Below are positions 24,247 to 35,935 of a stretch of DNA of 64,000 nucleotides, piece by piece (within the stretch, counting starts at the first letter, position 1; each line of letters opens with the position of its first letter). A program made the position numbers and the translations under genes. The notes beneath the pieces are model-generated. The model was not told where the DNA came from and made no database searches. It saw only the letters and a program-made list of their open reading frames with translations. Source of the stretch: Cercis canadensis (taxonomy: Eukaryota; Streptophyta; Magnoliopsida; Fabales; Fabaceae); the NCBI GenBank assembly GCA_003255065.1, contig QAOA01002082.1:802861-866860 (forward strand), given 5' to 3'.

Positions 24247-26043
24247 TGATTAGGTAAGTAGGGAGAACAGTTGAAGCTAGGTTAATTTTTTTGTAGCTAT
24301 GTTCTTCCAATTTTTGAGCAAATCAAATTTTTGCCATCCGTATTTTGATAAATAACTAACATCCATACCCACAGCGGCTGATTTTTATCCATTGAGCTGT
24401 ATGAAAATTAAAATAATGTATCACTGATTATTGATTAATGGTTATACTGGTAAACATTTGAATCATCCACCTCAATGCAGTTGCAGTTGCAGTTACAGAA
24501 TATCTTGGGTCTGTGAGTTTCAAATTCTTTCACACAGGATGTGTTTATGCCTAATCCCTAGTTGGTAAACTGATTCTTCATTCCTGGTTCCTTCAAAATT
24601 GCAAGAAACACTATTTTTTTTATGGATCATGGAAAACTGCATGGTTTCAACTTGTATCATACATGATTAGCACAAACAGGTATTGGCCAGATGAGCTACC
24701 ATTTAGTCAATCATGACCAAAACCATCAGCAAATGCAGTGTCATAGAGGGAAAGGTAAATAGGAACAAGCACAGACAAAAGGCTTTCTGTCATGGAGATT
24801 AAACCGAACACCTTAACAGGACAACACATGTCTAATGCTTTCTGTTGTCACAGTTTCGCTCGAAAACTGACACATTGAACAAAAATAATAAATAAATAAA
24901 GTGAAGTGATCAAATTATTCGAGCTATGGGGTTATTCAACATAGTAACATGCTAAATATAACAATTACATATATTACTCGTGTTAATCACATAACTCGAA
25001 AGATATGAAATTATGCATATGAAAAAAATATGAAGTTGTGAATATTTTATTTCCCAAAACCTAATTTTTCATAAAAGGTTGCTAAAAAGCATTGATACAA
25101 ACATGAGAAAAAACTTTAAATTAATGAAGCACATTCAAACAAAAATTACATTAAGAGAGTAAACTCAAAAAGAAAGAAAAAAAAAAAAAGAAAAAAGAGA
25201 AAGAGAACGTGAATCTAATATTAAATTACTGAGGCTCTAATACTAAATTACTAAGACTCGTTTGATACACGCAATGAAAATTATAGAATTAGAATGGAAA
25301 TGGAATGAGCTGGAATGGAATGATCATTTCTATTCTATTGTTTGGTAGTTTGTAAAATCAATCTAGAATATAATAAAAATATTTCATAAAAAATATAAAT
25401 ATCCTTATTTTTATAAAATTAATAAGAATATATGAAAAAAAATATACATTAAATACGTGAAATGAGTAATGTGAGAATGTTAATTCCTACTTTTATGGAA
25501 TATAAAATTAAGCTTGGAATGGTATAAAATTAATCACCATTCTCTAATGAGTAATAGCAGCTCATTAGCCAAAAAGGCAATTGACACTCCCCTAAATAAA
25601 TCTAACATTCTCTATTATATTTTTATAATTTCAAATTTTATTTGATAAATTATCAGCCAAAAGAAGAAAAAATAAAATTCCAGGATGATAAGAATCCCAA
25701 CATATTACTTGCAGGACCAGTTCGTCAATTACTATCACTTGCAGTTTTTGTAAAAAAATTCCTTTCAAGTTTGAAGAGAAAACTCTCATTGATTCACAAT
25801 TCCTTAGAAGAATATGAAGATAATAAAAGATTTATATCATGTTTTCAGATAGCTGAAAAACAAGGTGCTGCTGAATTTAGAATTGACTGGAAAACCAAAC
25901 CCACCAACGTACATTAATAAGGGTTTTTTATTTTTTGTACCGAGGACATTAATAAGGTTGAGTTGTATTCACTGCAAAGTGCAGACTATAAGGTCCTACA
26001 TCAGTCTACAGCAGCAGCAGAACATAAAACTGTGATCTTCTGT
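24247..26043. other. Intergenic between convergent DUF155 and chorismate mutase genes
   Basis: Holds the 3' UTRs of both neighbours. A stretch at about 25257-25545 (gactcgtttgatacacgcaa, repeated ggaatgg motifs) looks like a worn MITE, but I could not find paired ends. A 91-codon frame at 25642-25917 has no recognisable similarity and is probably chance. Confidence 0.45.
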
Positions 26044-29000
26044 TTAGTGAAGTCTTCTCAACAAGTACTCCACCTGCACTTCCTTTGTCAAAGGCATTAT
26101 CCAATCTCCATAAAGATTGGCAAACAAATTTGGCTTGATTTTATATACCGTTTCAGCTAAATCATCCTTTTCATTGACCCTCACCACCTGGGAATATGTT
26201 GCTGCCTTCATTTCTACTCTCTTCTTCACTGCTGCTTCCACTGTTTCATATGTCAACAACTCCAGCAATCGTTTCCTGTCCTGCAAGACACAGATCAACC
26301 AACAACATGATCATAGAAAATCAAATAACATTGAAGTTTATTGGATCACCAGAGCAAAAAGGATAAATCAGGGTAAAATAATGCAATTTACTTTCACTTT
26401 AATGGCAGCCTCATATACAGTAGGAGCTTCTTGAAATTTTGCCTCAGCAACAAATTTGCCATAGTGGATTCTCTTTGAGAGAGCCTGCAATAGTGCTTAA
26501 GCGTCAAAACTTAAACATGGTATCCATACCAAATACCTGAGATGTGATTATAATATCAAATATTCAGAGTCTAAGGAATGTGAATAAATGAATTATTGAG
26601 GGTTTGCCCTATGAGATAGGACCATTCACATGACACTTCTACATTCTGAGCAGAGTGACCACTTATTTTCTTGTAAGTTCTAAGTGAACTTTATTAGCTG
26701 CAGCTCTAAAATGAATTTTTAGAAGTAAATATATAAACATAAAGAAACCATAGCAAAAGTTCATTCATACAACAGGATATCCAGTAAACCTGCATAGGTG
26801 TCCCCGTTTGAGTCAATGGGAAAGAGTTTTGATGGGAATTTTTAGCTCGGATGCAAACACATGTGCAGGTGTACACCTAAGTGGTTTTCAAATAGGACAC
26901 AAGACAGCAGACAGATTGTACAGGAGGCAAGACTGCATTACAAGGATTAACAGAAACGGAATTCCTCATGCCTGAAAATAATCTAATAGCTACAATAGTC
27001 CAAGAATGACTACGCTTCAACTTTGCAATAAAAGATACTCATGACAGAGCTGAGTTCCTTTGTATATATTTGAAGGGAGGCATCTCAGGCACCACAACCT
27101 CAGTTGACAGGCATGATCTTTTCCTTGTCAATTTTCTTTCCTAGCCAAAAGTAAAGGTGTTAATAGGCACACTTTTTGCAACCTCTTTTTCATTGAATGA
27201 TCAGACAGAAAATGAAGCATTAAATCACAAAAAAGGAAATGCCAAGTTTGATTTCAAAGAAAACAACCCATTCAAAAACAATTGAAGGCCATAAAAGAAG
27301 AGAACAGTTCACAACCATCACAATTAAATTTCTTACTGTTTGTTGTCAGAGATACTAATTTTAAGAAAATTCACAATACCACTGGAAGCCCCTACCTGCA
27401 AGCAAAGAGTGTCACACACAGCAGCTGATCCAGAGTTACCATCACCTCCATCTTTTACCAATCTTGGGAGGAGATCCTTAAAATACATATTCCATATCTT
27501 ATTGTTTATATTGATCAAAGCAGCATTGTGATGCAGAACCTAGTTATGTGTAAAGGGAAAATGGAAACTAGATTAGTGAACTTCACTTAGTAATACCTGG
27601 CAAAAACTTAGATCACAAGAAATTTGACTGACCAATGACAGCTAATCAGTGCAATTAAATTACGTTAAAAGACACCCCCCCACCCAAAAAAAAAAAAATT
27701 AAGCACAATAAGAGCCTAATCTATCACATTTGGTATCCAAATATAAGAAATAATAGATGATGATATAGGTTAAAACAAGGATATTTAGATGGTTATTAGT
27801 TAGCAAATGAATCTTTACATTATGTAACATAGAAAGTAAAATAGAATTCCAAACCTGGGGGTATTGCAAGGGCGGAAGCATTGGCTCAGGTAAGTATGCA
27901 GGAAAGAAAGCATGCTCATCTGGGCTCTTGTACCTCCCCACCTGATTACAAAGGGAAGACAAACAGAAGGTGTTTTAGCCTGATCTTTTTATATTCAATA
28001 TTTTAACTACCTCAGAAATTTAATAACCTGGGCATGAAGCTTTTCAGTTTCCCAGACCATGTATTCAACTAGAGACCCATGAAACCCATCCATGAAGAAT
28101 GCATCATCATCATATGTGTCTGGATTATAAGAATACTGGGCTCTCTCCAAAAGGCTGAATAATATGCTATCCTCTTGCCTAATCAGAGAGTGTCTTATAT
28201 TGTCTAAAGTCAAGATGTTACTCTGGTCCACCCTCTTTTTCCTTGTGTATCTGTACAAAAAGAAGACCATCAAAAGTTCAATCACAAACTGGTAAAATAC
28301 CGGTCATTTCAAACCGTTTGAGTACAAAGGTCAAATTCTGCAGACTGCTGATTAAAAGCAAATGCTATTTATGCTTCAGTAAGTATACTCTTGAGCAGAA
28401 ATGAGCCTGCACAGACTGCAACACAAATTCCCAGCGGTTGCATAGTCAAATACAACATTGAAAAGTGGAAGTCCTTGCTTATAGTATTTCTATGTTCAGT
28501 CCTATATGTCAAAGTCCCATGCTTTAATGGATTTTCAACTTCTTACAATTCACACTTCTTAACATAAGATTCACAAAATAAGGACATTGCTGAAGTTGAA
28601 AGCTTTAAGAAAAGATCATGCTATATCAATACTACCTGAAGGCAACTGGTAGACTGTTTAACGGAAAAGCTTTCAGGCTATAACTTCATTAATCCACTAA
28701 GAAAAAATTTAGTAAAAGCTAACTGCTATGATCATAATAATTTATTGAAATCCTCAGAATCTGATACTAACGTAAGAGAAATGCATGTGGAATTCCATGA
28801 GAAGAGAACATTTTACCAAAGCCTTCAAGCTGTCTTGTAATGCAACATATAGAACTGTGTACACTTCCATGAAGAGGTCACAACGAGGTCAAGTCCAGTC
28901 ATGACTTTTCACAGGCTAATTTCTTATTCACATGATCTCATCAGGAATATCACAGTTTCTGTCTACTCACTATCAAGCATTCAATTAGTAGACATTAAAA

Positions 29001-29331
29001 GGGTAATTCAACAAACTCCTGCTCCAGAACAATGATTCTCAGCAAAAATTGGCAGTTACGAGAAAATTTGTAACTTTGAAGGTTACTTGGACCAACATGA
29101 AAAAACTTGAACAACATTTGTGCACTAACTAGAATCAGAAACAAATGCGCAGTAGGAAATCGAGAGCACTGTGATTTGTGAAATATACCTGATGGGTAAC
29201 GAAGGGGAAGAAGAAGCCCAAACTCGAAGGGGAAGAGACCCCATTTTTGATTCAAAATCTTTGTGGGTTCGGAGAAAAATGGAGGCTTGGGAAGGGAAAT
29301 CCCATAGCGAACTGAGTAACTGTGCCTGCAT
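26044..29331 (-). CDS. CM1: Plastid chorismate mutase (CM1-like), six exons
   Basis: Converts chorismate to prephenate, the committed step to phenylalanine and tyrosine. Exons from 5' to 3' on the minus strand: 29331-29189, 28250-28028, 27941-27855, 27539-27396, 26484-26392, 26280-26044; 927 bp, 308 residues. The AroQ-type fold is shown by LTLDNIRHSLIRQEDSILFS and LLERAQY, MDGFHGSLVEYM, KSPDEHAFFP, LPEPMLPPLQYP, INNKIWNMYFKDLLPRLVKD, AVCDTLCLQ and the ending GDWIMPLTKEVQVEYLLRRL. A Ser- and Arg-bearing extension of about 50 residues precedes KKRVDQSN, consistent with a plastid transit peptide, so CM1/CM3 is favoured over the shorter cytosolic CM2. CM1-type enzymes are inhibited by Phe and Tyr and activated by Trp. 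The start at 29331 is in frame with the body; a longer overlapping frame from 29357 is not. Confidence 0.93.
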
Positions 29332-30441
29332 TTCTCTGCGAAGTGGGTGTGATACAAAAAGAGTTTGGAGAGCTATAAAAGCGAAACGAATCTTCTAATG
29401 CGTCAAAACAGAGATACTCTGATAAGGACAACAAACAAAGGAAAATTCGCAGATAAGGATAACAAACAAAGGAAAGTGCGCACATTTTTCTTCCCGCAAA
29501 AATACACTTTCGGTATCTTCATACCAAAATATTTAAAATAAGAATATTTTAAAAGTTTTAAAGAAGGAAATTTAGAACTAGGAGAAAAGAGAAAAGACAT
29601 GTAACTAACTGCTATACTTTTTTCTTAAACAATAGCAACCATGTTTTGAAACATTTGAAATTATTTTATTGAAAGTGGAGAACCAAAAAACTAGCTATAT
29701 TTATTTTTTATTGCGTTCAAAAATATACCTTTACCTTTTCTTTTTAAAAAATTATAAAAAACTTCCCATATAAAGTGCGGTGATTGAGATATGAAATGGT
29801 TATTATGTGAGATGCAACTATCAAGCACTTATCAAAATATTTCTTAGATATTATGTGATTATTTTATATATATATATTTGTTAAAGAGATTTGGCTCAGT
29901 TGGCAAAAAGCAATGTGCTCTCCGCCGTATACCTAATGTAAAACAAAATGCATATATATGATTATTTTATTTAATATATAATTTTAAATTTAAATATAAA
30001 TATAATAATTATATATATAAATAAATAATTACATTGAAGATATTTTAATTATTTTACACTGAGAGTGGCACCTTCTTAAAAAAAACACTTGACCTTAAAA
30101 TTTCATCGTTTTTTCTCTCTGGAGTATTATAACTTGAGAAATTTTATTTATTTATTTTCTATAATCTTTATCTTATCCACTTTTCTTTCTATAATTGTCT
30201 TTTTGGTATGTTTTGTATTTTGATAAAAAATGTTTTTGAGTTCTATAAGCAGTTTCATTTGAAAGTTTTCAGAAAAAGAAAGCTCGTGTGAGTAAAATTA
30301 AAGACAACGGCATCGTCTAGATTTAGACGTCATCCCCAACCTCCAACCTCGCATTTTCCTTTCGAAGAAAGAGAGGAGCCCGCTCCGGAGTCGCCGTCGT
30401 TCTTTTGACGCCGGTGCCTCCGACCTTCCACGCCGGAGAAA
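29332..30441. other. Shared upstream region of divergent CM1 and PAT16 genes
   Basis: 1.1 kb between the two start codons, A+T-rich with TA microsatellite stretches near 29860. No gene recognised. The tRNA-like phrase ggctcagttggcaaaaag at about 29891 is too short and lacks arms. Confidence 0.5.
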
Positions 30442-33400
30442 ATGAAGCGGGGCTTCCGCTTCTCTCTGCCTGTGAGCGTCGTCGTTGTGGCCATCGCCTA
30501 CATTTACCTTTCCACAGTTTTTGTTTTCATAGACAGATGGTTCGGTCTCATATCTTCTCCGGGAATCATGAACGCCCTTGTCTTCTCGGCGTTGGCTTCT
30601 ATGTGCGTTTTCAACTATGCCGCCGCTATATTCACAGATCCGGGTCGGGTCCCCTCCACCTACATGCCCGACGTTGAAGACCCAGAAAGACCTATACACG
30701 AGATCAAGCGCAAGGTACAGAGTACGTGTTGTTTTAATCATTTTTTCACCTGGATTTGCTCTACTTTTTCTTTCATGCATAGGGGATTGGAATTCTGAAA
30801 CAAGTTTGATTTTTTTAGAAGACCCAGTTCTTATTTTGCTGGCACCTTCAAGCTATGTCATTCAAATTTGATATTTTTGTGACTTGACTATGTGATTTCT
30901 TGCTTAATTTTTGTTTACTTTTACGTTTAAATCCTGCATTTTGGGTTAAAATTAGTTGAATTTCATAATGATTTTCATTGCTATCTTCACTTCATAATTG
31001 CCTTTAGGCGAGCTGATCTGGAGCTAGCAGAAAGTGTGACAATCTGCGGCCCTTGCTGTTTTTGTATCCTTTATAAAGTATAAAACTTGAAACCAGTTTA
31101 CACCTAATTTTGTGAAACATTATAAGGACTAGGATGTTCAAATGCTATAGTCATAACTTCTTTTGTTAGAAATTTAATTTAAGTGGTTCCTATGACTGGA
31201 TCAGAATTGTTTAGTTGCTAATTTTTGTTTGGTGGAACACTTCACCTTCAGCTTGTTAGCTAACCAATGTTCCAACTGGGCTTAGTTTGATATTTTCTTA
31301 TGATATGCTTTCTGAACTGCTTTTGAAAGTTAATGATAAAAGCCACAAAAAATAAATATGAAAAATGTCATTCGATTGTATTTTTCTGTGCTGGAAAGAA
31401 GAAAACGACAACTCCTTTTAAAAGCATCTCTTAGCATGTTTGTGCTTTTTTGTCCTAAAAAAAAAATCACAGAATTATGATCAAATGCCCTTGACTTATT
31501 TACTTATAGCAACTTCTACCATTTAAAGGCAGCTTTATTAGAAGCAAAGCCAAACTAAGCCAAGTGGTACTCCATCATGATCACATTGTGGTTTCTTTAG
31601 TCATTGCAATTAGGAGAATGAGTAATCTGATTCAAGATTATGCCCTTAGCTGTTATCATTCAATGATACAAGTATTCATACATTTCAAACCTCTCGTTGT
31701 ATTTGTATTTTAAGAAGAGTTGATATTGTATGATCATAATATTGTCCTTGTCCATAGAAAGGCTTAAAAGCACAACCTTTCATTGGCCAGAAAGTCTTAT
31801 CTTCCAAATAAAATATGACTGTTGAGGTGGAACGAAAATGATTTCAATATGGTTGGTTTGGCTAGAGCTCAAACTTTGTTTTTATCCTCTGATAAAAAAG
31901 GATTTTTTTTTGTTAATCATGCACTAAGCATTTTTATTTTGAGTTTTTAATACACCAATGGGTTAATGACAAGTTATGGTGCCAACTAATCATTCTAGAT
32001 TCCATTTATTTGATACAGGATGTTATCATTAGTGAAATGCACAGGCTTTAATGGGAATTAATGAATGAAAACCAAATTATTTTTCCAAAACTAGTCTCCC
32101 GTAATCTTCTTATACTAATTTGATACCCCAATCTTGTTGCATCCCATTGGATTGCTTTTATATAGCTACTTTTCTATAGAAAAAGGAAAAAGAAGATGAG
32201 GAAAAGGAGGAGGAGGAGTAGATTCTGGTTGAAATAGTTGTAGTTCAATTAGTAGTTTCAATTTGTCAATGAGAATAAATCATTTGATACAACTTGCAAT
32301 GATCTTGTTCTACTTTTATCCAAAAAAAAAAAAAATTGTAATGATCTTGTGAGCACTTGGGTTAAAAATCCACAGAAATAGCATTGGATAAAATAACTTC
32401 CAATAATCTATTTTTCTATTTACTTTTAAGACGTGGATAAAAGTTGGATTAATATGTTTATGAACTGCATGAAACATGTATAACTCATAAAGTCAGGTGC
32501 CTTAGGGTTCCTAAGTGGATCAATACAGCTAGTTATTACTGTATGTTTCTTTGAGTTAACTATTCATCTGAACTAAACATGTAGCAAAATTGAGCAATTT
32601 ATTGCTGAGCTTTCAATGACTCCTATAAAGATGTGGTTGTATTGTATTGTTCAGCAGCACGACTCTTAACTTTTGTGTTTCTTTTTCCCCCTTTGGACTG
32701 CATGCAGGGTGGGGATTTGAGATATTGCCAAAAGTGTTCTCACTACAAGCCGCCCCGTGCACATCATTGCCGAGTTTGTAAAAGATGTGTTCTGCGAATG
32801 GTATGCATGATTTAACTTTAAATTTAAGCATTGACTTTTTCAAGAATAAACATATTCAATCTTTAGCTCAGATTTCCTGGATTATGACAAAAAGTGCCGT
32901 CTCTTGATTGTAAGGATCACCATTGCATTTGGATAAATAATTGCGTTGGCCATGCAAACTACAAGGCCTTCTTCATTTTCGTCATGTATGCTGTAATTGC
33001 ATGCATATACTCTCTGGTACGTTTGAAACTTTGAATATTGTTCTGTCAACATGAGTTGGTTTATACAAATGTATTGTGATTATGATTTATGAGTGCCCTG
33101 TTATGCTGTATCTGCATGAATGAAATCCAGAGATTGTTTTTATTCTCTCTCCCTTTCTGTTTTTTTCATAATCTGATGCTAGAATAGGTGGTTCTGTGTT
33201 TGCTGACCATCTTTTTGTTGTCTTCCTTATCACTCAACTTTGCAGGTCTTGCTTGTGGGTAGTCTAACTAATGATAATATTAAGGAAGAAGAGCAAAACG
33301 GCGGCTCTTTAAGAACAGTATATGTAATCTTCTATTAAAAATGGATACATGTTAGGCTTATGTAAACTCAACTGGTTGTTTGCTCATGAAATCAAATTGT

Positions 33401-34033
33401 TACAGGTTGTTTCTGGGATCTTACTGGTCCCCTTATCTATAGCATTAGCTATACTTTTAGGATGGCATATCTACCTCACCCTGCATAACAAGACCACGAT
33501 AGAGGTTATTAGAGACTATTCTAGTTTGAAGCAGTTGTTTTGTTTGACCAAACTGATATGGAGTTTCTCATATTGGCCATTTGTGTTGGCAGTATCATGA
33601 AGGAGTGAGAGCTTTATGGCTTGCAGAGAAAGGTGGGAGTATCTATAAACATCCATATGACCTTGGTCCATATGAGAATCTGACAACTGTAAGAACTGAA
33701 AATTATGCTTCTGTTTCTTTTCTTCTTGTGTGTCTGCAATTGTTCTTTGTCACTCCCTGCTTTGTTTCTTGTTGCTTCTATTTCTTTCAGTCGCTCTCTC
33801 TGTACTCCATTTTCTGGTTATCTTTTTCGCCAACTTCAAACTGCATATTCATGATTAATGAGATAGCTTTAACTTTTGCACCGGTCCATCTTAGGCACTA
33901 CTGTTTCAATTTGCTGCAGGTTTTGGGGTCAAATATCCTCAACTGGCTGTGGCCCACATCAAGCCATATAGGTTCTGGACTTAGGTTCCGCACATTCTAT
34001 GATATCACACCAGGTGGATCAGCATCTAAATAA
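30442..34033 (+). CDS. PAT16: DHHC-type protein S-acyltransferase (PAT16-like), seven exons
   Basis: Membrane palmitoyltransferase that attaches fatty acids to protein cysteines. Exons: 30442-30714, 32708-32800, 32915-33016, 33246-33323, 33406-33504, 33593-33688, 33920-34033; 855 bp, 284 residues. Order: two N-terminal membrane spans ([20 protein letters not shown] and [20 protein letters not shown]), DPGRVP (DPG motif), the zinc-binding cysteine-rich domain [20 protein letters not shown], the catalytic DHHC at residues 123-126 (first codons of exon 3), then two spans ([20 protein letters not shown] and [20 protein letters not shown]) and NKTTIE (TTxE motif). It closely matches the Arabidopsis PAT16 sequence I recall; PAT15 is the other candidate. 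Intron 1 is about 2 kb. Acceptor of exon 3 (TAAG) has a weak pyrimidine tract. No damage. Confidence 0.93.
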
Positions 34034-35600
34034 AGTTGTGGTGTGGCTTGGTTGTGGTCATTTGATGATATATACAACATCTAACACTGTAGTATTGAAG
34101 AATAGTAGAATGATGAAATGCTGAATGACTGAGTCATCTGCCATCTCTTGTCTGATAAAGGAAATTTTTTTAAATGTCAATCAACCACAATTGCTGACTG
34201 TGGGTGTTTAAGAGCTTTCTGCTGCATACAAATCATTGATCAGAGGGTTATGCATGCCCATGTGGATATTGGTATTTAGACGGAATGTTTTTCCTTTCTT
34301 TTACCTCCTTTCTTTTTTGTAGACATAGAATAGGATTTTCTTTTTCCTTGCTTTACCCTTCTCTGGGTCTTCCAAGCTTTTACAGTTGTAGTGTTCTGCT
34401 GAGAAACCCAATGTACAAAGAGAAGTTCTGAAACCCGGCTCATCGGAGAAGCTTCATGCAGAGAGATGTCTAGCCTTTGTGAGAAGTTAAGTGCTTGTGT
34501 ATTCTAGAGTTGTAATCTTCTGTATCCTGAAAGAAATAAAACATGTGTATTATACTTTTTGTATGATGGCAATGTAAGAAAATTCTGTCGCTTTAATTGA
34601 TTTCATCTTCGAGATGAACTGCTTATTTCAATGGCTTGTTGTAAATGTAAACTTCACTTTTCTCTGTTTGGATTGTTTACATAAGAAAGGAATCGAAAAC
34701 AAATTGATGGCAACTATCTCTCTTGTTTGGATTGTACACAAGTATTGATATTTGAAAAAAAAAAAGGAGTTATATTACCTCCATTTCTCATTTTCACTGT
34801 AACTTTCAGAGATTGGGTTCTGTTCATCCTCCCCATAGTGTTCTCTCTTTCTTTCCATTTCCTTCTAATGTTTAACTCTGTAAACATAAGATGAGTTTTC
34901 ACCTGTCATACTTTGACAAAGGGGTTTTTCTTTACGTAGAAGCTCTTTAAAATATGTTCTTTAACTATAACTTGTGTAGATGCATTTTCCCGCAGTTGTA
35001 TTATATCATGTTTTATGTGCAAAATCTTTGTAACTTTTCAAGATATTTAGATGTATTTGTAGAAACATAAATCAGAGACACTTAGGTGTATCAGGCATCT
35101 TATTTCTAATCTAGTTTCTAACACTCAAGAAATTATCAAAATATCTTTAATACTATAAGGTTATTTTGTGTTTATATAAATCATTATGTTACTTATTTTT
35201 TAAACATAAAATAATCACATAACAATAGATAATATTTTAATCATTTTTAAGTATGAATCATGCACTTACTTAAAAATAAAATACCTAATACACTTAAGTA
35301 TCTTTTATTATAAGTTTTTTTTTTTTGTATTTTTTACTATAATTTTAGATTCAAATGAAAAATTTATAAATCCTAAATAATGCTTAATTATATGCTGTTT
35401 TGTACCTTTTATTGTTAGGTTTAATATCTGTGAATAATATTGTCAAAAATTAATATTCTCAAAATAGAAGCTAGGAGAAACAACCACTAAACCAACTTTT
35501 GACAATACAATGCAATTTTGGTAAATACGTACACAATAATGCAACTCTCACCTGACGAGTAGGGTCGCAATAACTATTAACCAACCCCACCCATTCGCGC
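34034..35600. other. Intergenic between PAT16 and FHY1
   Basis: PAT16 3' UTR to about 34.6 kb, then A+T-rich spacer. Nothing recognised. Confidence 0.5.
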
Positions 35601-35605
35601 CAAAT

Positions 35606-35750
35606 CACGTGTACACAACATGTTACATGGGCACTGTTCAGATACTCACGCGTATAGCAACAAAGTGATCATCGACCAATGCGAATTCGCGTTAAGGTGT
35701 TCTTGTCCCCTCAAACTTGAGAGTACAGCTCCCCACGTGTTCATCACGTG
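35606..35750 (+). promoter_or_regulatory. G-box and FBS-like cluster upstream of FHY1
   Basis: Three CACGTG G-boxes (35606-35611, 35734-35739, 35745-35750) and CACGCGT at 35647-35653, which is one base from the FHY3/FAR1 site CACGCGC. They lie 186-330 bp before the start codon. In Arabidopsis FHY3/FAR1 activate FHY1 and FHL through CACGCGC, and HY5 binds an adjacent ACGT element to repress. The same logic here is inferred from the motifs. Confidence 0.6.
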
Positions 35751-35935
35751 CCATGAAGACGAATGGATAGGAAGAAAATGATATTAACGAGTGACACAAC
35801 TAACGAGGAGTGGGTTATTATATTCTCGGATATCCTTGTAGCGGCATAAAGCTTCAATCTTTTCGGTGTGAGCTCTCTTTCTCTCTCTCTCTGAGCTCTG
35901 AGATTTGAAGTTCGTCTTCAATTTTCTAGATTCAG

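Noticed and set aside
25642-25917. 91-codon frame between RRL and CM1
   Set aside because: No recognisable domain, A+T-rich, no splice or promoter context.
29125-29357. Longer frame MYHTHFAEKCRH as the start of chorismate mutase
   Set aside because: It is out of frame with the spliced exon 2; the frame starting at 29331 joins correctly.
29885-29935. tRNA-like phrase ggctcagttggcaaaaag
   Set aside because: No acceptor, anticodon or T arm follows; the resemblance stops after about 20 bases.
30298-30780. 160-codon minus-strand frame
   Set aside because: It is antisense to the first exon of the DHHC gene, which has clear family similarity; a G+C-rich shadow frame.
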